The translations under genes and the position numbers were made by a program. A DNA stretch of 64,000 nucleotides from NCBI GenBank assembly GCA_905233275.1, contig CAJODR010000004.1, forward strand, positions 62,001 to 126,000, given 5' to 3'. This document shows positions 26,468 through 34,714 of the stretch, in pieces (the stretch's first letter is position 1; each line of letters opens with the position of its first letter). This DNA comes from an uncultured Bacteroidales bacterium. GTDB lineage: Bacteria; Bacteroidota; Bacteroidia; Bacteroidales; UBA932. Below the pieces are notes generated by a model that was given only the letters and a program-made list of their open reading frames with translations, did not search any database and was not told where the DNA came from.

Positions 26468-27827
26468 CTACTTTGCTTTTTCCTCCTGGACCTCCGCGGG
26501 GGCGTCCTTGCCCTTGAGATAGGAAGGGAGATTCATTCCGGCCATCTTGAAGAGGTCCTCGAGCGGGGGAACGGATTTCATCATTCCTGAAATGAAGTTG
26601 GAAGTGGCTGTCTTGCCGTCGGCACCGCTGCCGGTATCCCAGACGGTGACCTTGTCGATGTTGATGCCCTTGACGGCCTCGACCTGGGTCTTGACGAGTT
26701 CAGGCAGCTTGTCGGCAATCATCATGAGGACGGCCTTCTGGGCGTCGCCCTCGGCTGCGCCTACGAGCTGGTTGAAGCCCTGTGCCTGCTTGGTGAGGAT
26801 TTCGAGCATACCGCGTGCCTGGGCGTCCATCTTGGCATAGATGGCGTCGGCTTCACCCTTTGCCCTGCGGCGGGCCTGTTCGGCTTCGGCTTCTGCCTCG
26901 ATGATCTTTTTCTGCTTGTCAATCTCGGCTGCGACGACGATGTTGGCCTGCTGGGTGGCCTTTTCGCGCTCAGCACGGGCGATTTCAGCGTCACGCTCAC
27001 TCTGGTAGGCTTCCTGGAGGGCCTTGGCGGCCTGGACCTTTTCTGCAGCGACAGCGATGCGGTCGGCCTCAGCAGTCTTCTGGCGGCGAAGTGCGTCGGA
27101 ATTGGCGATCTCGATCTTGGCGCTGTTTTCACCCTTGACGGCGTCTGCATCGGCTGCAGCGACATTGATACGGGTATCCTTGTCGGCAACGGCCTTTCCG
27201 GTCTCACCGTAACGGTTCTGCTCTGCAACGGACTTCTTGGCGTCGTTGATAGCCTTGGCGGCGGCTTCCTTACCGAGGGCCTCGATATAGCCGGATTCGT
27301 CACGGATATCGGTGACGTTGACGTTGATGAGTTTCAGACCGATCTTGCGGAGCTCGGCTTCGACGTTGGCGGAGACGCTGGCGAGAAATTTGTCACGGTC
27401 GGCGTTGATTTCCTCAATGTCCATGGTAGCGATGACGAGACGGAGCTGACCGAAGAGAATATCGGTGGCGACGTTCTGGATGCTGTCGGGAGTGAGGCCG
27501 AGGAGCCTTTCGGCAGCATTCGTCATGACGTCGGGCTCGGTGCTGATACCCACGGTGAATCGGCAGGGGACGTCAACGCGGATGTTCTGCTTGGAAAGCG
27601 ATGGAAATCGGCTTGAGGTCGAGGAGGGCGAAATCCTGGAATACGGGCCAGATGAATGCAGCACCTCCGTGAATACATTTGGCGGATGACTGGCGGCCGG
27701 TCTTACCGTAGATGACGAGGATCTTGTCGGAAGGGCAGCGACGGTAGCGCCTCAGGATGGCCGCAAGAGTGACGACCACCACAAAAGCGATGATGAGGAT
27801 TAGATAGAGTCCGTTTGTGTTTTCCAT
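26468..27827 (-). pseudogene. Flotillin-like SPFH protein, split by a frameshift
   Basis: Two track ORFs belong to one gene. The first (27573-27827) gives a membrane anchor (LYLILIIAFVVVVTLAAILRR) and the start of the SPFH domain (CPSDKILVIYGKTG, WPVFQDFALLDLKPISI). The second continues from about 27598 with LSKQNIRVDVPCRFTVGIST, NAAERLLGL and IGLKLINVNVTDIRDESGYIEALG. A long Ala/Glu coiled coil and the C-terminal DKVTVWDTGSG and GMMKSVPPLEDLFKMAG follow. At the junction (about 27599) seven residues expected between ISI and LSKQN are missing, consistent with a 20-nt deletion. Apart from this the gene is intact. Flotillins organise membrane domains, usually with an NfeD partner, found just upstream. 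Confidence 0.85.
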
Positions 27828-27833
27828 GGCTTA

Positions 27834-28451
27834 TTATATTATTAGTGAATTTACAGGTTCTACGAGGAGGGTGTTGTCGTCAATGACCTCGACGACGTTG
27901 ATGCGGGTGCCGGTTTTGAGCAATTCGCCGTCAGTGACGGCAGAATATTCGCGCACAGCGTTGTTGATTGTAATCTGGATCTTGCCTTCACCGCCCCGTG
28001 CTCCGGGGATTGTGAGATAGACCGTACCCTGGCATCCGACGGCGCTCTTGCGGATGTCGATATTGCCCGACTGCTGCATGGAGGAGAGCCATTTGAAGAG
28101 GTACATGACGATAAAGACGAGTCCGGCGCCGACCAAAATGGCGGCGATGACGCGCACTCCCCACGGGAGATTGGTCAGCAGACACGCAGTCCAGCCGAAT
28201 CCCAGCAGGAAGTTGATGAGATTGCGGAAAGTGAGGAGATTCATGCCGCTCGCATGCGCTTCGGCGAATGACGGATCGTCCGGAATGCCGTCCATGTTGG
28301 CATCCATTCCGCCTGCGTCGACGTCACTGTCGGCTCCTGCGCCAAGGAATGTCGCGACTGTCTGAATGATGAATACGAGCGATGCTGCCAGTGTAATGCC
28401 CCAAAGGATCTGCATCCCAAGGCTGAGGCTTGCCCACCAATTTGCTATCAT
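27834..28451 (-). CDS. NfeD-like membrane protein with C-terminal OB-fold
   Basis: I chose the ATG at 28451 (MIANWWASLSLGMQ) because the track's extra 21 residues lie in the promoter region. The 205-aa protein has three or four membrane helices (LWGITLAASLVFIIQTVATF, NLINFLLGFGWTACLL, VRVIAAILVGAGLVFIVMYLF) and a C-terminal OB-fold typical of NfeD1b (VGCQGTVYLTIPG, GTRINVVEVIDDNTLLVEP). NfeD proteins act with flotillins in membrane domain organisation; the flotillin gene follows 6 nt downstream. An acidic loop (DSDVDAGGMDANMDG) resembles a calcium-binding stretch. Confidence 0.85.
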   Translation of the reverse strand: MIANWWASLSLGMQILWGITLAASLVFIIQTVATFLGAGADSDVDAGGMDANMDGIPDDPSFAEAHASGMNLLTFRNLINFLLGFGWTACLLTNLPWGVRVIAAILVGAGLVFIVMYLFKWLSSMQQSGNIDIRKSAVGCQGTVYLTIPGARGGEGKIQITINNAVREYSAVTDGELLKTGTRINVVEVIDDNTLLVEPVNSLII

Positions 28452-28470
28452 AGTAGATGAATTGTTTTTG

Positions 28471-28478
28471 CAAATATA
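28471..28478 (-). promoter_or_regulatory. -7 element of the NfeD-flotillin operon
   Basis: TATATTTG on the minus strand, 19 nt before the NfeD ATG. Confidence 0.55.
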
Positions 28479-28546
28479 GAAAGTATTTATTGAAAAACAA
28501 TAACAAATTATCAAATTTTTTGAAAATTTTTCGTTTTTCCGATTTT

Positions 28547-28578
28547 TTTGGCGGATTCACAAAAAATATCTAAATTTG
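28547..28578 (+). promoter_or_regulatory. Promoter of tRNA-Leu
   Basis: TTTG (28547-28550), a 20-nt spacer, then TAAATTTG (28571-28578), 16 nt before the mature tRNA. Confidence 0.78.
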
Positions 28579-28594
28579 CAGTCCACAAATAAAT

Positions 28595-28678
28595 GCGCGG
28601 ATGGCGGAATTGGTAGACGCGCTACTCTCAGGAGGTAGTGTCCGCAAGGACGTGTCAGTTCGACTCTGATTTCGCGCA
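28595..28678 (+). tRNA. tRNA-Leu (anticodon CAG)
   Basis: The acceptor stem GCGCGGA/TTCGCGC has 7 bp with one wobble. The D arm contains AATTGGTAGACGC, and the anticodon stem CTACT/GGTAG encloses loop CTCAGGA (anticodon CAG, reading CUG). A class II variable arm (TGTCCGCAAGGACG) and T arm GTTCGACTC follow. The CCA end is not encoded. A terminator hairpin follows directly. Confidence 0.95.
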
Positions 28679-28681
28679 CAA

Positions 28682-28707
28682 AGGATGGCTTTTGAAGTCA
28701 TCCTTTT
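28682..28707 (+). terminator. Terminator after tRNA-Leu
   Basis: GGATGGCTT-TTG-AAGTCATCC forms a 9-bp stem with one wobble pair, followed by TTTTTC. Confidence 0.75.
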
Positions 28708-28731
28708 TCTTATGTGTATCCAGGACAGTTA

Positions 28732-28988
28732 TTAATCACAGACAGGACGAACGGATAGACCCCAGCACCGGTTGCCGTCATACATGTCGTAACCCTCCGA
28801 ATCGAAGGACATGAACCACGCGCTGTCCTGGTAGTCTGAACTAAGGGAGTACGCCAACTACCGCCCCACTTGACATGAGCGGCATCATCTTCCAGGTCAA
28901 GCCTTGCCTTATTGTCAGGACTGCCGCTGAAAAATACGGCTGCGACTATCAAGAAACTGTATTTGTGAACCTTAACGCATACAGACAA
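28732..28988 (-). pseudogene. FISUMP-domain surface protein remnant
   Basis: One frame (the 92-aa track ORF) contains DNKARLDLEDDAAHVKWGGSWRTP. A second frame contains SDYQDSAWFMSFDSEGYDMY, DGNRCWGLSVRPVCD and stop. These match the two ends of the Fibrobacter succinogenes major paralogous (FISUMP) domain, which normally lie about 90 residues apart (WGGSWRMP... and ...SVRPV). The middle is deleted and the frame changed, and everything upstream of the domain is missing. Such domains are common in Bacteroidota surface proteins. The remnant lies just past tRNA-Leu. Confidence 0.7.
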
Positions 28989-29135
28989 CGCCCTAAGTAT
29001 TATACTACGAAAGCGAAATAACGATTTGTACTACCACTCGCCCCACAATGACCCGGAAAGAAGCAAAGGCATTCTCAAAGGACTATAAAGAACTAAATGT
29101 AATCCCCATGAGTCGGCTCGGGATTTTGTTAGTTC
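28989..29135. other. Short intergenic stretch without supported gene
   Basis: A 48-codon plus-strand frame from the ATG at 29048 (MTRKEAKAFSKDYKELNVIP...) runs into the toxin gene on the opposite strand. I do not recognise it and do not call it. It may be further debris. Confidence 0.3.
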
Positions 29136-29573
29136 CTATACTTTTTGTGCCATTGACAGGAAATCAGCGGGGTGTATGGCTGTTATGTTACTGAATGGCT
29201 GTTTGTCGAGAATGCTTCTGTCTCCGGTAATGAAATATGTGCAGGGGATTTCCATGGCACAACGCAGTTGAAGTTCATCTTCAAAATCGGGGAATAATCT
29301 ATCCAACGAGGCAATTGCACATTCGGCAGAGATGGTGTGCAAGTTCATAAAGGAAAGAAGCTTTTTTACCGGCTCATAAAAATCCGCCGGATCAGTGCCT
29401 GCTTTTCCTGTGAAAACATAGGCGACGTCAGTAAGAGACTGGACGGATACAAATGCATCAATCCCCGAATTCAACTTTGCGGCATTCAACACCCTCAGTG
29501 AAGAATCATAATTCAAACGGCCTTCGCGTATGAGAACATCCAGGAGGATATTCGTATCTAAAAAGACTTTCAT
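29136..29573 (-). CDS. PIN-domain toxin (VapC-like ribonuclease)
   Basis: The 145-aa PIN domain has its first acidic residue in MKVFLDTNILLDVL, middle acidic residues in LFPDFEDELQLRCA, and the last in YFITGDRSILDK. All four expected acidic positions appear present, so it should be an active Mg-dependent RNase. It is the second gene of a toxin-antitoxin pair and overlaps the RHH antitoxin by 4 nt. VapC-type toxins cleave tRNA or rRNA when free of antitoxin; the target here is unknown. Confidence 0.88.
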   Translation of the reverse strand: MKVFLDTNILLDVLIREGRLNYDSSLRVLNAAKLNSGIDAFVSVQSLTDVAYVFTGKAGTDPADFYEPVKKLLSFMNLHTISAECAIASLDRLFPDFEDELQLRCAMEIPCTYFITGDRSILDKQPFSNITAIHPADFLSMAQKV

Positions 29574-29836
29574 TGCGTGAGGATTGTTTTTAATCTTGGA
29601 TCAACTTCTATCTCCATCCTGGATGGCATTTTCAGTATCCCGGATAATGCAAGGATATCGGAATCGATCTCCTCATCGGGATCTATATAAGGTATCTCTG
29701 CCTTGATGTCTTCCTCAAGGACAGATTCAACATAAGCATTAAAAGACATTCCTTTTGATTTGGCTTTTCGTTTCAGTCCGGTTATCAGCTCCTCCGGGAG
29801 TCTGATTCCGGTTTGTTTATAATTCCTTGTTTCCAT
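29570..29836 (-). CDS. Ribbon-helix-helix-type antitoxin
   Basis: I start it at the ATG at 29836 (METRNYKQTGIRLPEELITGLK); the track start at 29863 lies within the promoter. The first 45 residues fit a ribbon-helix-helix DNA-binding fold (TGIRLPEELITGLKRKAKSK, then MSFNAYVESVLEEDI). The acidic C-terminal part (YIDPDEEIDSDILAL) would wrap the toxin. It precedes and overlaps the PIN toxin, the usual order for an autoregulated pair. The -7 element ends only 4 nt before the ATG, so the mRNA may be leaderless. Confidence 0.83.
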   Translation of the reverse strand: METRNYKQTGIRLPEELITGLKRKAKSKGMSFNAYVESVLEEDIKAEIPYIDPDEEIDSDILALSGILKMPSRMEIEVDPRLKTILTQ

Positions 29837-29840
29837 GCTG

Positions 29841-29871
29841 CAAAAATAGCTATTTGTTGTCAAATTGCAAA
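29841..29871 (-). promoter_or_regulatory. Promoter of the toxin-antitoxin pair
   Basis: On the minus strand, TTTG (complement of CAAA at 29868-29871), a 19-nt spacer, and TATTTTTG (29841-29848). Only 4 nt separate the -7 box from the antitoxin ATG. Confidence 0.65.
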
Positions 29872-29919
29872 TAAAATGACAACATATTTCGTCTTGCAGC
29901 GCTTGTTTCTTCTATATAT

Positions 29920-30687
29920 TTATAACCATACATCAAGGGGGAGGACGGTGGTCCAGGCGTCGATGGTGAAGGTGAGGGTGGTGGAGGCCCAGTCGATTTC
30001 GATGGTGATGTCGTCGAGGTCGGGGGCGGTCCAGTCGTAGCCGGAAGCGGCGATGTACTGACCGAGGGCGAAGGTGATGAGGTGGTTTTCCCCGAGGGTG
30101 AATGATACCGTGAGGGAGTTGTCCGCTTGACGCGGAATGCGTACGTTCACTATACCGTCTACCCGGGGGACAGCCGTTACACGGAATGGTCCCACGGTCG
30201 GAGTGCCGTCAGCTTCACAGCCGTCCACATTGCCTTCTATATCAAGAGAATATGGGTATTCACCTCCTTCGGCACTTTTAATGACCAGGGTAAGCAGGCA
30301 GTAGTTTTTGTGAACGATGACCGTGTGGGTGAGCGATTCGCCGGAGGCGTCAAGGGGGACGCGGCAGAGATAGAGAGGAGGGCTCTCTTCGCCCGTGGGA
30401 ATGTGAAGTGAGGCTGTGGCGGCTGAGAGTATGTATTCCCCATTCGGTACCCGAATCATCATGGACCATGGAGAGCCGTCGTCCGGGGAATACAATCTTT
30501 CGCTAAGAGAAAAACCGTCCGGCCCGTCGAGAGCGAGTCTCAAGGCATTCTCGGGGTGAAGGACTTCCGAGACCCGGTCCAGATTGAGGGCCAGACGGCA
30601 TCCGCAGGCACTCCTGTCCTCAAATGTAGTACAGTGGGAAAGGGATAGTATGAGGATTGCTGAAAGGAGCGCCCGCAAGGAATTCAT
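29920..30687 (-). CDS. FimB/Mfa2-type fimbrial anchor lipoprotein
   Basis: The start is the ATG at 30687 (MNSLRALLSAILILSLSHC, lipobox Cys); the track ORF's first 93 residues overlap the upstream gene. The 255-aa product has a Cys motif after the lipobox (CTTFEDRSACGCRLALNLD) and two transthyretin-like halves (MMIRVPNGEYILSAATAS; TVIVHKNYCLLTLVIKSAEG). These mark FimB/Mfa2 proteins, which anchor and regulate fimbriae in Porphyromonas and Bacteroides. Third gene after an HExxH lipoprotein and a DUF3575 protein. No FimA/Mfa1 fimbrillin is present in the window. Confidence 0.8.
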   Translation of the reverse strand: MNSLRALLSAILILSLSHCTTFEDRSACGCRLALNLDRVSEVLHPENALRLALDGPDGFSLSERLYSPDDGSPWSMMIRVPNGEYILSAATASLHIPTGEESPPLYLCRVPLDASGESLTHTVIVHKNYCLLTLVIKSAEGGEYPYSLDIEGNVDGCEADGTPTVGPFRVTAVPRVDGIVNVRIPRQADNSLTVSFTLGENHLITFALGQYIAASGYDWTAPDLDDITIEIDWASTTLTFTIDAWTTVLPLDVWL

Positions 30688-30689
30688 AA

Positions 30690-31259
30690 TTAAAACAGGT
30701 AAACGAGTGAGATGATAGCCTCGTCCGGAAGGACAAAGAACTTCTTTCCCCTGTCCACGGTGAGGCCGCAGACTGGACAGTCGTAGGTGGCATACCATCC
30801 CCAGCCGCCCCAGAAGGCTGCGCCGAATTCGACATTGACACGATCTGAAAGCATGTAGGTATAGCCTCCTGAAAGGGTCAGGCCATACCTTTCGCCCTCG
30901 CTGGTTTCCGGGGAGACGAGCCCGCCGTTGTTGTACTGCTGATACTGCAGCCTGGAGCCCGCCCACCAGCCGGAATATACGTGCCAGGGCCAGTACCGGG
31001 CTCCTGCGGAGAATGTCATCTGTTTGCGGTTGATGTGCTTCTCGTCAGCCTGATGGGTGCGGAAGGAGAATGGATTGTATCTCGCCGCAGCCGTGGCCGT
31101 CCAGTGCCTCGCCACGGAGACCGAACCTTCGGCATTGAGCGTACCGAAATTGAGGTACTGGGCGATATTGGTGGAGACGGCCACCTGCTGGGCAAATGCC
31201 GGCACGCACCCGACTGTCAGAAACAGCAGGGCCGCGAGGGCGATTATTCGCTTTTTCAT
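30690..31259 (-). CDS. DUF3575 outer-membrane beta-barrel protein
   Basis: The true start is the ATG at 31259 (MKKRIIALAALLFLTVGCVPAFAQ). The 189-aa protein fits DUF3575: VAVSTNIAQYLNFGTLNAEGSVSVARHWTA-type opening strands, a TFSAGARYWPWHVYSGWW motif, a YGLTLSGGYTYML strand and a C-terminal aromatic residue (SLVYLF). DUF3575 genes typically accompany fimbriae loci of Bacteroidales. Between the HExxH lipoprotein (1-nt gap) and the FimB-like gene (2-nt gap), so all three form one operon. Confidence 0.82.
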   Translation of the reverse strand: MKKRIIALAALLFLTVGCVPAFAQQVAVSTNIAQYLNFGTLNAEGSVSVARHWTATAAARYNPFSFRTHQADEKHINRKQMTFSAGARYWPWHVYSGWWAGSRLQYQQYNNGGLVSPETSEGERYGLTLSGGYTYMLSDRVNVEFGAAFWGGWGWYATYDCPVCGLTVDRGKKFFVLPDEAIISLVYLF

Positions 31260-31260
31260 A

Positions 31261-32835
31261 TCAGTTGGAATAGCGGGCGAAGACCTGGTCGATAGCCGAG
31301 GTGTACTCAGGGTAAAGGTCCACCAGGCGTGCATGCAGGGCCTCTTTGGACACGGTCTCGGCGGTGAGGGCGCGGAAGAGCATGGCGCGCGTAAGACCTC
31401 TTTCTTCCAGATACCTGAATATCTGCGGATAGAACCAGTACGAAGTGCCGTATGAAGGCATGGGGCCGCCATAACGCTCCATGGAGAGCACGTTTTCCAT
31501 GTAATAGGCCCAGCACTCCCCTACCTCGCAGTAGCCGGCGTCCGAGCCGGTGCCGTTTCCGTACGTCTGGCCGCCCGTACCTATATATGACAGTATTATA
31601 TACTTGATGAAATGGTTCCAATAACCGTTGCCAACTGACGCATAATGACTGCAATGGGCCATCTCATGCACCGCGGCGCGGTAAATGTCCCCGTAGGTCC
31701 CATGATCCTTGACGCCAATAGTGACATCAGGCGAAAAGTGCTTGATGAGGTCTTTGTATATCTCCAGATACTGTCCTAACATAACGGCGTCCACTACCGC
31801 CCCGTGGTGCAGCATCATGGTGCTGGAACTCGACAGCTTCTGGAAAATCCATATCCTGAGATCCGTGGGCGGCGTCTTGATGTCCATGTCCTCGGTGCTG
31901 CAGCGAGTGATATAGTCGTAGATGGCGTTGTTTACGACGCAGCGGGTAAAGAGTTTGCGGTCCGATTCCTTGGTCACATTGAAATCCACGCCCTCGGGAT
32001 TGCCCGTACCGAGAGTCGATACCGATGCCGGAACGAGAATCAGGTTGACTCCGAGGGAGAATTTCTTCTCGTTCTTGAACAGGATGCGGTAGCGGACGTT
32101 GGAAGAGAATTTCCGCCCCATACGGTAATAGCCGTCCCGATCGGTATAGGCCGTCGCGAATTTGACGAATGAATTGCACACCACCTTCACGCCCGAGACG
32201 CCGATGGGCTTGCCGCCTGCGTATTCTTCGTCGACAATGGTTATTCGGCCCTCAGGGGCGAATGATTCCGCGCGCGTTTCCGGCTGGAGGAGGTCCCCGT
32301 TGCCCGTCTGGATGAACGAGAGCCTCTCTACTGCAGCCCAGTCCACCTCGTCGTCGAAACCGGCCCTGGTGACTGCGTGCTCGGATATGAAGCAATTGTC
32401 AAGGACTTCTGCCTTGATGCCTTCAGGGAAGGAGAAACCCGTAGGAACTACCGCATACTGCCAGGTGATGGTATCGTCAGAGAGCGACGGATCATGGTAA
32501 TAATCTCCCTCTTTCAGGATCCGGTAATCGCAGGGATGGTCGGAAAGATCGAGGCCAAGGGCGAGGAGACGGGAGAACTCGTCGTCATTCTTCGGGAGAA
32601 AACGGACGTAGAGGTCGGTGGCGGACACATCCGTCCTGCCGGCCTTGGTGGGATAAAGAGTAGCCAGGGCTTTGGTGACATTGGCGACCGAATACGGGTC
32701 CTCCAGCTGTTCGCCGAGGACGATCATTTCGTGCTCCACCGGCCCTGAATCGGGGAAAACAATCTGCTCCGGGTCATCTCCTTTGTTGCAGGAGGCGAAG
32801 AGCAGAAGCGGGATTAAGAGATACTTGGTTTTCAT
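31261..32835 (-). CDS. HExxH-containing lipoprotein, putative metallopeptidase
   Basis: I use the ATG at 32835 (MKTKYLLIPLLLFASC, lipobox Cys). The 524-aa lipoprotein has an acidic N-terminal part, a Dx-repeat beta region with a carboxypeptidase-regulatory-like feel (GVSGVKVVCNSFVKFATAYTDRDGYY), and a C-terminal domain with RAAVHEMAHCSHY. HEMAH is a zinc-binding HExxH. A downstream Glu in GYCEVGECWAYYMENVL may be the third ligand, giving a gluzincin-like site. I do not recognise the family. It heads an operon with DUF3575 and FimB/Mfa2 genes, so processing of a surface or fimbrial protein is possible. Confidence 0.75.
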   Translation of the reverse strand: MKTKYLLIPLLLFASCNKGDDPEQIVFPDSGPVEHEMIVLGEQLEDPYSVANVTKALATLYPTKAGRTDVSATDLYVRFLPKNDDEFSRLLALGLDLSDHPCDYRILKEGDYYHDPSLSDDTITWQYAVVPTGFSFPEGIKAEVLDNCFISEHAVTRAGFDDEVDWAAVERLSFIQTGNGDLLQPETRAESFAPEGRITIVDEEYAGGKPIGVSGVKVVCNSFVKFATAYTDRDGYYRMGRKFSSNVRYRILFKNEKKFSLGVNLILVPASVSTLGTGNPEGVDFNVTKESDRKLFTRCVVNNAIYDYITRCSTEDMDIKTPPTDLRIWIFQKLSSSSTMMLHHGAVVDAVMLGQYLEIYKDLIKHFSPDVTIGVKDHGTYGDIYRAAVHEMAHCSHYASVGNGYWNHFIKYIILSYIGTGGQTYGNGTGSDAGYCEVGECWAYYMENVLSMERYGGPMPSYGTSYWFYPQIFRYLEERGLTRAMLFRALTAETVSKEALHARLVDLYPEYTSAIDQVFARYSN

Positions 32836-32855
32836 CGCTTTGGTACTTTTTTCGG

Positions 32856-32863
32856 CAAAAGTA
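32856..32863 (-). promoter_or_regulatory. -7 element of the HExxH-DUF3575-FimB operon
   Basis: TACTTTTG on the minus strand (CAAAAGTA), 20 nt before the lipoprotein ATG. Confidence 0.5.
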
Positions 32864-32909
32864 CAACCGGCGATCCGTCTCAAGAAAAAACAAACGTTTA
32901 ATTACACAA

Positions 32910-32987
32910 TTCGGCCTCCCGGGGCATCAGGAGGCCGAAAAATCTGTTGCGCAAATGGCGTTTTTTCCGGAAAAATCCGGAAGCGCC
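32910..32987 (-). terminator. Two hairpins downstream of deoC
   Basis: TTCGGCCTCC (32910-32919) pairs with GGAGGCCGAA (32930-32939). A second hairpin pairs TTCCGG with CCGGAA (32965-32982), extended by GGCG/CGCC outside. They lie after deoC and probably end its operon, although the T runs are weak. Confidence 0.45.
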
Positions 32988-33047
32988 GCTCTTTACCGTT
33001 TGACATTCAGCGCTTTGCGCGAATAGCCGTCCGGAGAAGAAGAGGCC

Positions 33048-33941
33048 CTAAAAAATCGTGATGGTCTTCTGCTCGATCGAGGACATCAGTTTGTTGGCAA
33101 GCCGGCTGACGCCGAAGCGGAAGAGGTCCTTGTTCAGCCACTGAGGGCCGAGGATTGACGACACGATCGAATAATAGCATACCGCATCCATGCTGGAAGA
33201 TACTCCGCCTGCGGCTTTAAAACCGACCTTGCGACCGGTCTTATCATAGTAAGCCTTGATGCATTCGCACATGACGTATGCAGCGACGGGAGTGGCGTTG
33301 ACCTCCACCTTTCCGGTTGATGTCTTAATGAAGTCTGCGCCATTCTCCATGGCAAGGAAGCTGGCGTCGGCAATCAACTCGTGGGTAACGAGAAGGCCGG
33401 TCTCAAGGATGACCTTGAGGACAATCTTGCGGCCGAGCTCGGCGGAAAGATCGTCGATAAGTTTACGGGAAGCGAATATCTCTTCTCCGGCCGTCTTGTA
33501 ATCGCCTTCAAGGAAAGAATTGAGTGCCAGCACGATATCGATTTCATCGGCACCGGCGCGGACAGCCATCTCTATCTCCTTGAGCTTGACCTCGGGGAAG
33601 CTCTGGGATGCAGGGAAGCAACCGGCGACGGTAGTCACATGAAGCTCGGGCGTGCAGCGTGTCTCAGCCACCACGGGAGCGAAATTGGGATAAACGCATA
33701 CCGATGCGGGCAGCGGATAGTTCGGGTAATCCTTGCGGAGCGAATTTACCTTCTCGACCATCTTGCGCACAGATGCGGGGGTGTCCGTCGCGAGAAGCGT
33801 CGTCAGGTCCATGAGCGAGAAGCACTGCTTCAGGACATCTTCGGAGATCACTTTTTCGAGACTTCCGGCGATGATTTCGAGACTGCGGCCAATCGCCTCC
33901 TTGTCAGGCGTGTAACCATACTTTGAATAAAGATTTGCCAT
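33048..33941 (-). CDS. deoC: Deoxyribose-phosphate aldolase
   Basis: The 297-aa class I aldolase splits 2-deoxyribose-5-phosphate into glyceraldehyde-3-phosphate and acetaldehyde, used in deoxynucleoside salvage. Recognisable segments are LLATDTPASVRKMVEKVNSL, CVYPNFAPV, the Asp-rich GADEIDIVLALN, the Schiff-base region IVLKVILETGLL and FIKTSTGKVEVNATP, and the phosphate site VGFKAAGGVSS. Longer than the E. coli enzyme, but typical of the Bacteroidota form. It is the last gene of ftsY-pheT-DUF4296-radical SAM-deoC, 17 nt after the radical SAM gene. Confidence 0.93.
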   Translation of the reverse strand: MANLYSKYGYTPDKEAIGRSLEIIAGSLEKVISEDVLKQCFSLMDLTTLLATDTPASVRKMVEKVNSLRKDYPNYPLPASVCVYPNFAPVVAETRCTPELHVTTVAGCFPASQSFPEVKLKEIEMAVRAGADEIDIVLALNSFLEGDYKTAGEEIFASRKLIDDLSAELGRKIVLKVILETGLLVTHELIADASFLAMENGADFIKTSTGKVEVNATPVAAYVMCECIKAYYDKTGRKVGFKAAGGVSSSMDAVCYYSIVSSILGPQWLNKDLFRFGVSRLANKLMSSIEQKTITIF

Positions 33942-33958
33942 ATCGTGAATAGTTTTGA

Positions 33959-34714
33959 TTATCCTCTTATCTGTATTTTGAATCCTTCTGCTACCAGGGG
34001 TGCCACGAGCTCAGCCATGCGCTCGGCGGAGACGGCCTTGAGCCCCTGCATCGGCGTCGCCCTGTCGATTGTGTAAACCATGATTTCGCGGGGCTTCAGC
34101 TCCCTTACGATGTCCATCCAGCGGGAGAGATTGTCCGGATCCGAGGTCCGGAATGACGGGCTCTCCAGGAACATCGTCTGAAGCACGAAATCGCCATGGA
34201 AGCCCTTCAGGGCCTCGATCACCCTCTTCAGGGAATACCCGGGGACCGGACGGTTGACCTCCCGTATTCCCGCCATGGTCGCAGCGTCGATCTTCATGAT
34301 CGGGTTGTCCACCTTGCGGAGCGCTTCGAACACCGCAGGCACATGCACGCGGGTGGCATTGGACAGCACAGACACCTTCGCGGAAGGGTAATACTTGTCC
34401 CTGAGCTCCAGTGTCGTGTCGATGATAGCCGGGAATTCCGGATTGATCGTGGGCTCTCCGTCGCCGGAGAATGTGATCGAGTCAATGGGCGTACCGGATT
34501 CGACGCAAGTCGCGAGTTTGCTCTCCAGGGCGGCCCGGAGCTCGGCTTCGGTGGGGAGACGGCGGTCGTCGCGGCCGTCGGCATTCCACCCGCATTCGCA
34601 GTAGATGCAGTCGAAATTGCAGAGCTTGCCGTTCTCCGGAAGGAGATTGATGCCCAGCGAAGAACCCAGCCTGCGCGAATGGATAGGCCCGAAAACCAGC
34701 GTTTCCCTTACCAT
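33959..34714 (-). CDS. Radical SAM protein
   Basis: The 251-aa protein carries the radical SAM cluster motif in KLCNFDCIYCECG (CxxxCxxC) and the SAM-binding FSGDGEPTINPEF. The start VFGPIHSRRLGSSLGINLLP is typical of a widespread bacterial radical SAM group of unknown substrate, often annotated simply 'radical SAM protein'. No extra Cys-rich SPASM domain follows. It overlaps DUF4296 by 7 nt within the ftsY-deoC operon. The context gives no clear substrate. Confidence 0.88.
   Translation of the reverse strand: MVRETLVFGPIHSRRLGSSLGINLLPENGKLCNFDCIYCECGWNADGRDDRRLPTEAELRAALESKLATCVESGTPIDSITFSGDGEPTINPEFPAIIDTTLELRDKYYPSAKVSVLSNATRVHVPAVFEALRKVDNPIMKIDAATMAGIREVNRPVPGYSLKRVIEALKGFHGDFVLQTMFLESPSFRTSDPDNLSRWMDIVRELKPREIMVYTIDRATPMQGLKAVSAERMAELVAPLVAEGFKIQIRG

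Noticed and set aside
29048-29194. 48-codon ORF MTRKEAKAFSKDYKEL...
   Set aside because: Runs antisense into the PIN toxin gene, no family match that I recognise and no promoter; possibly debris.
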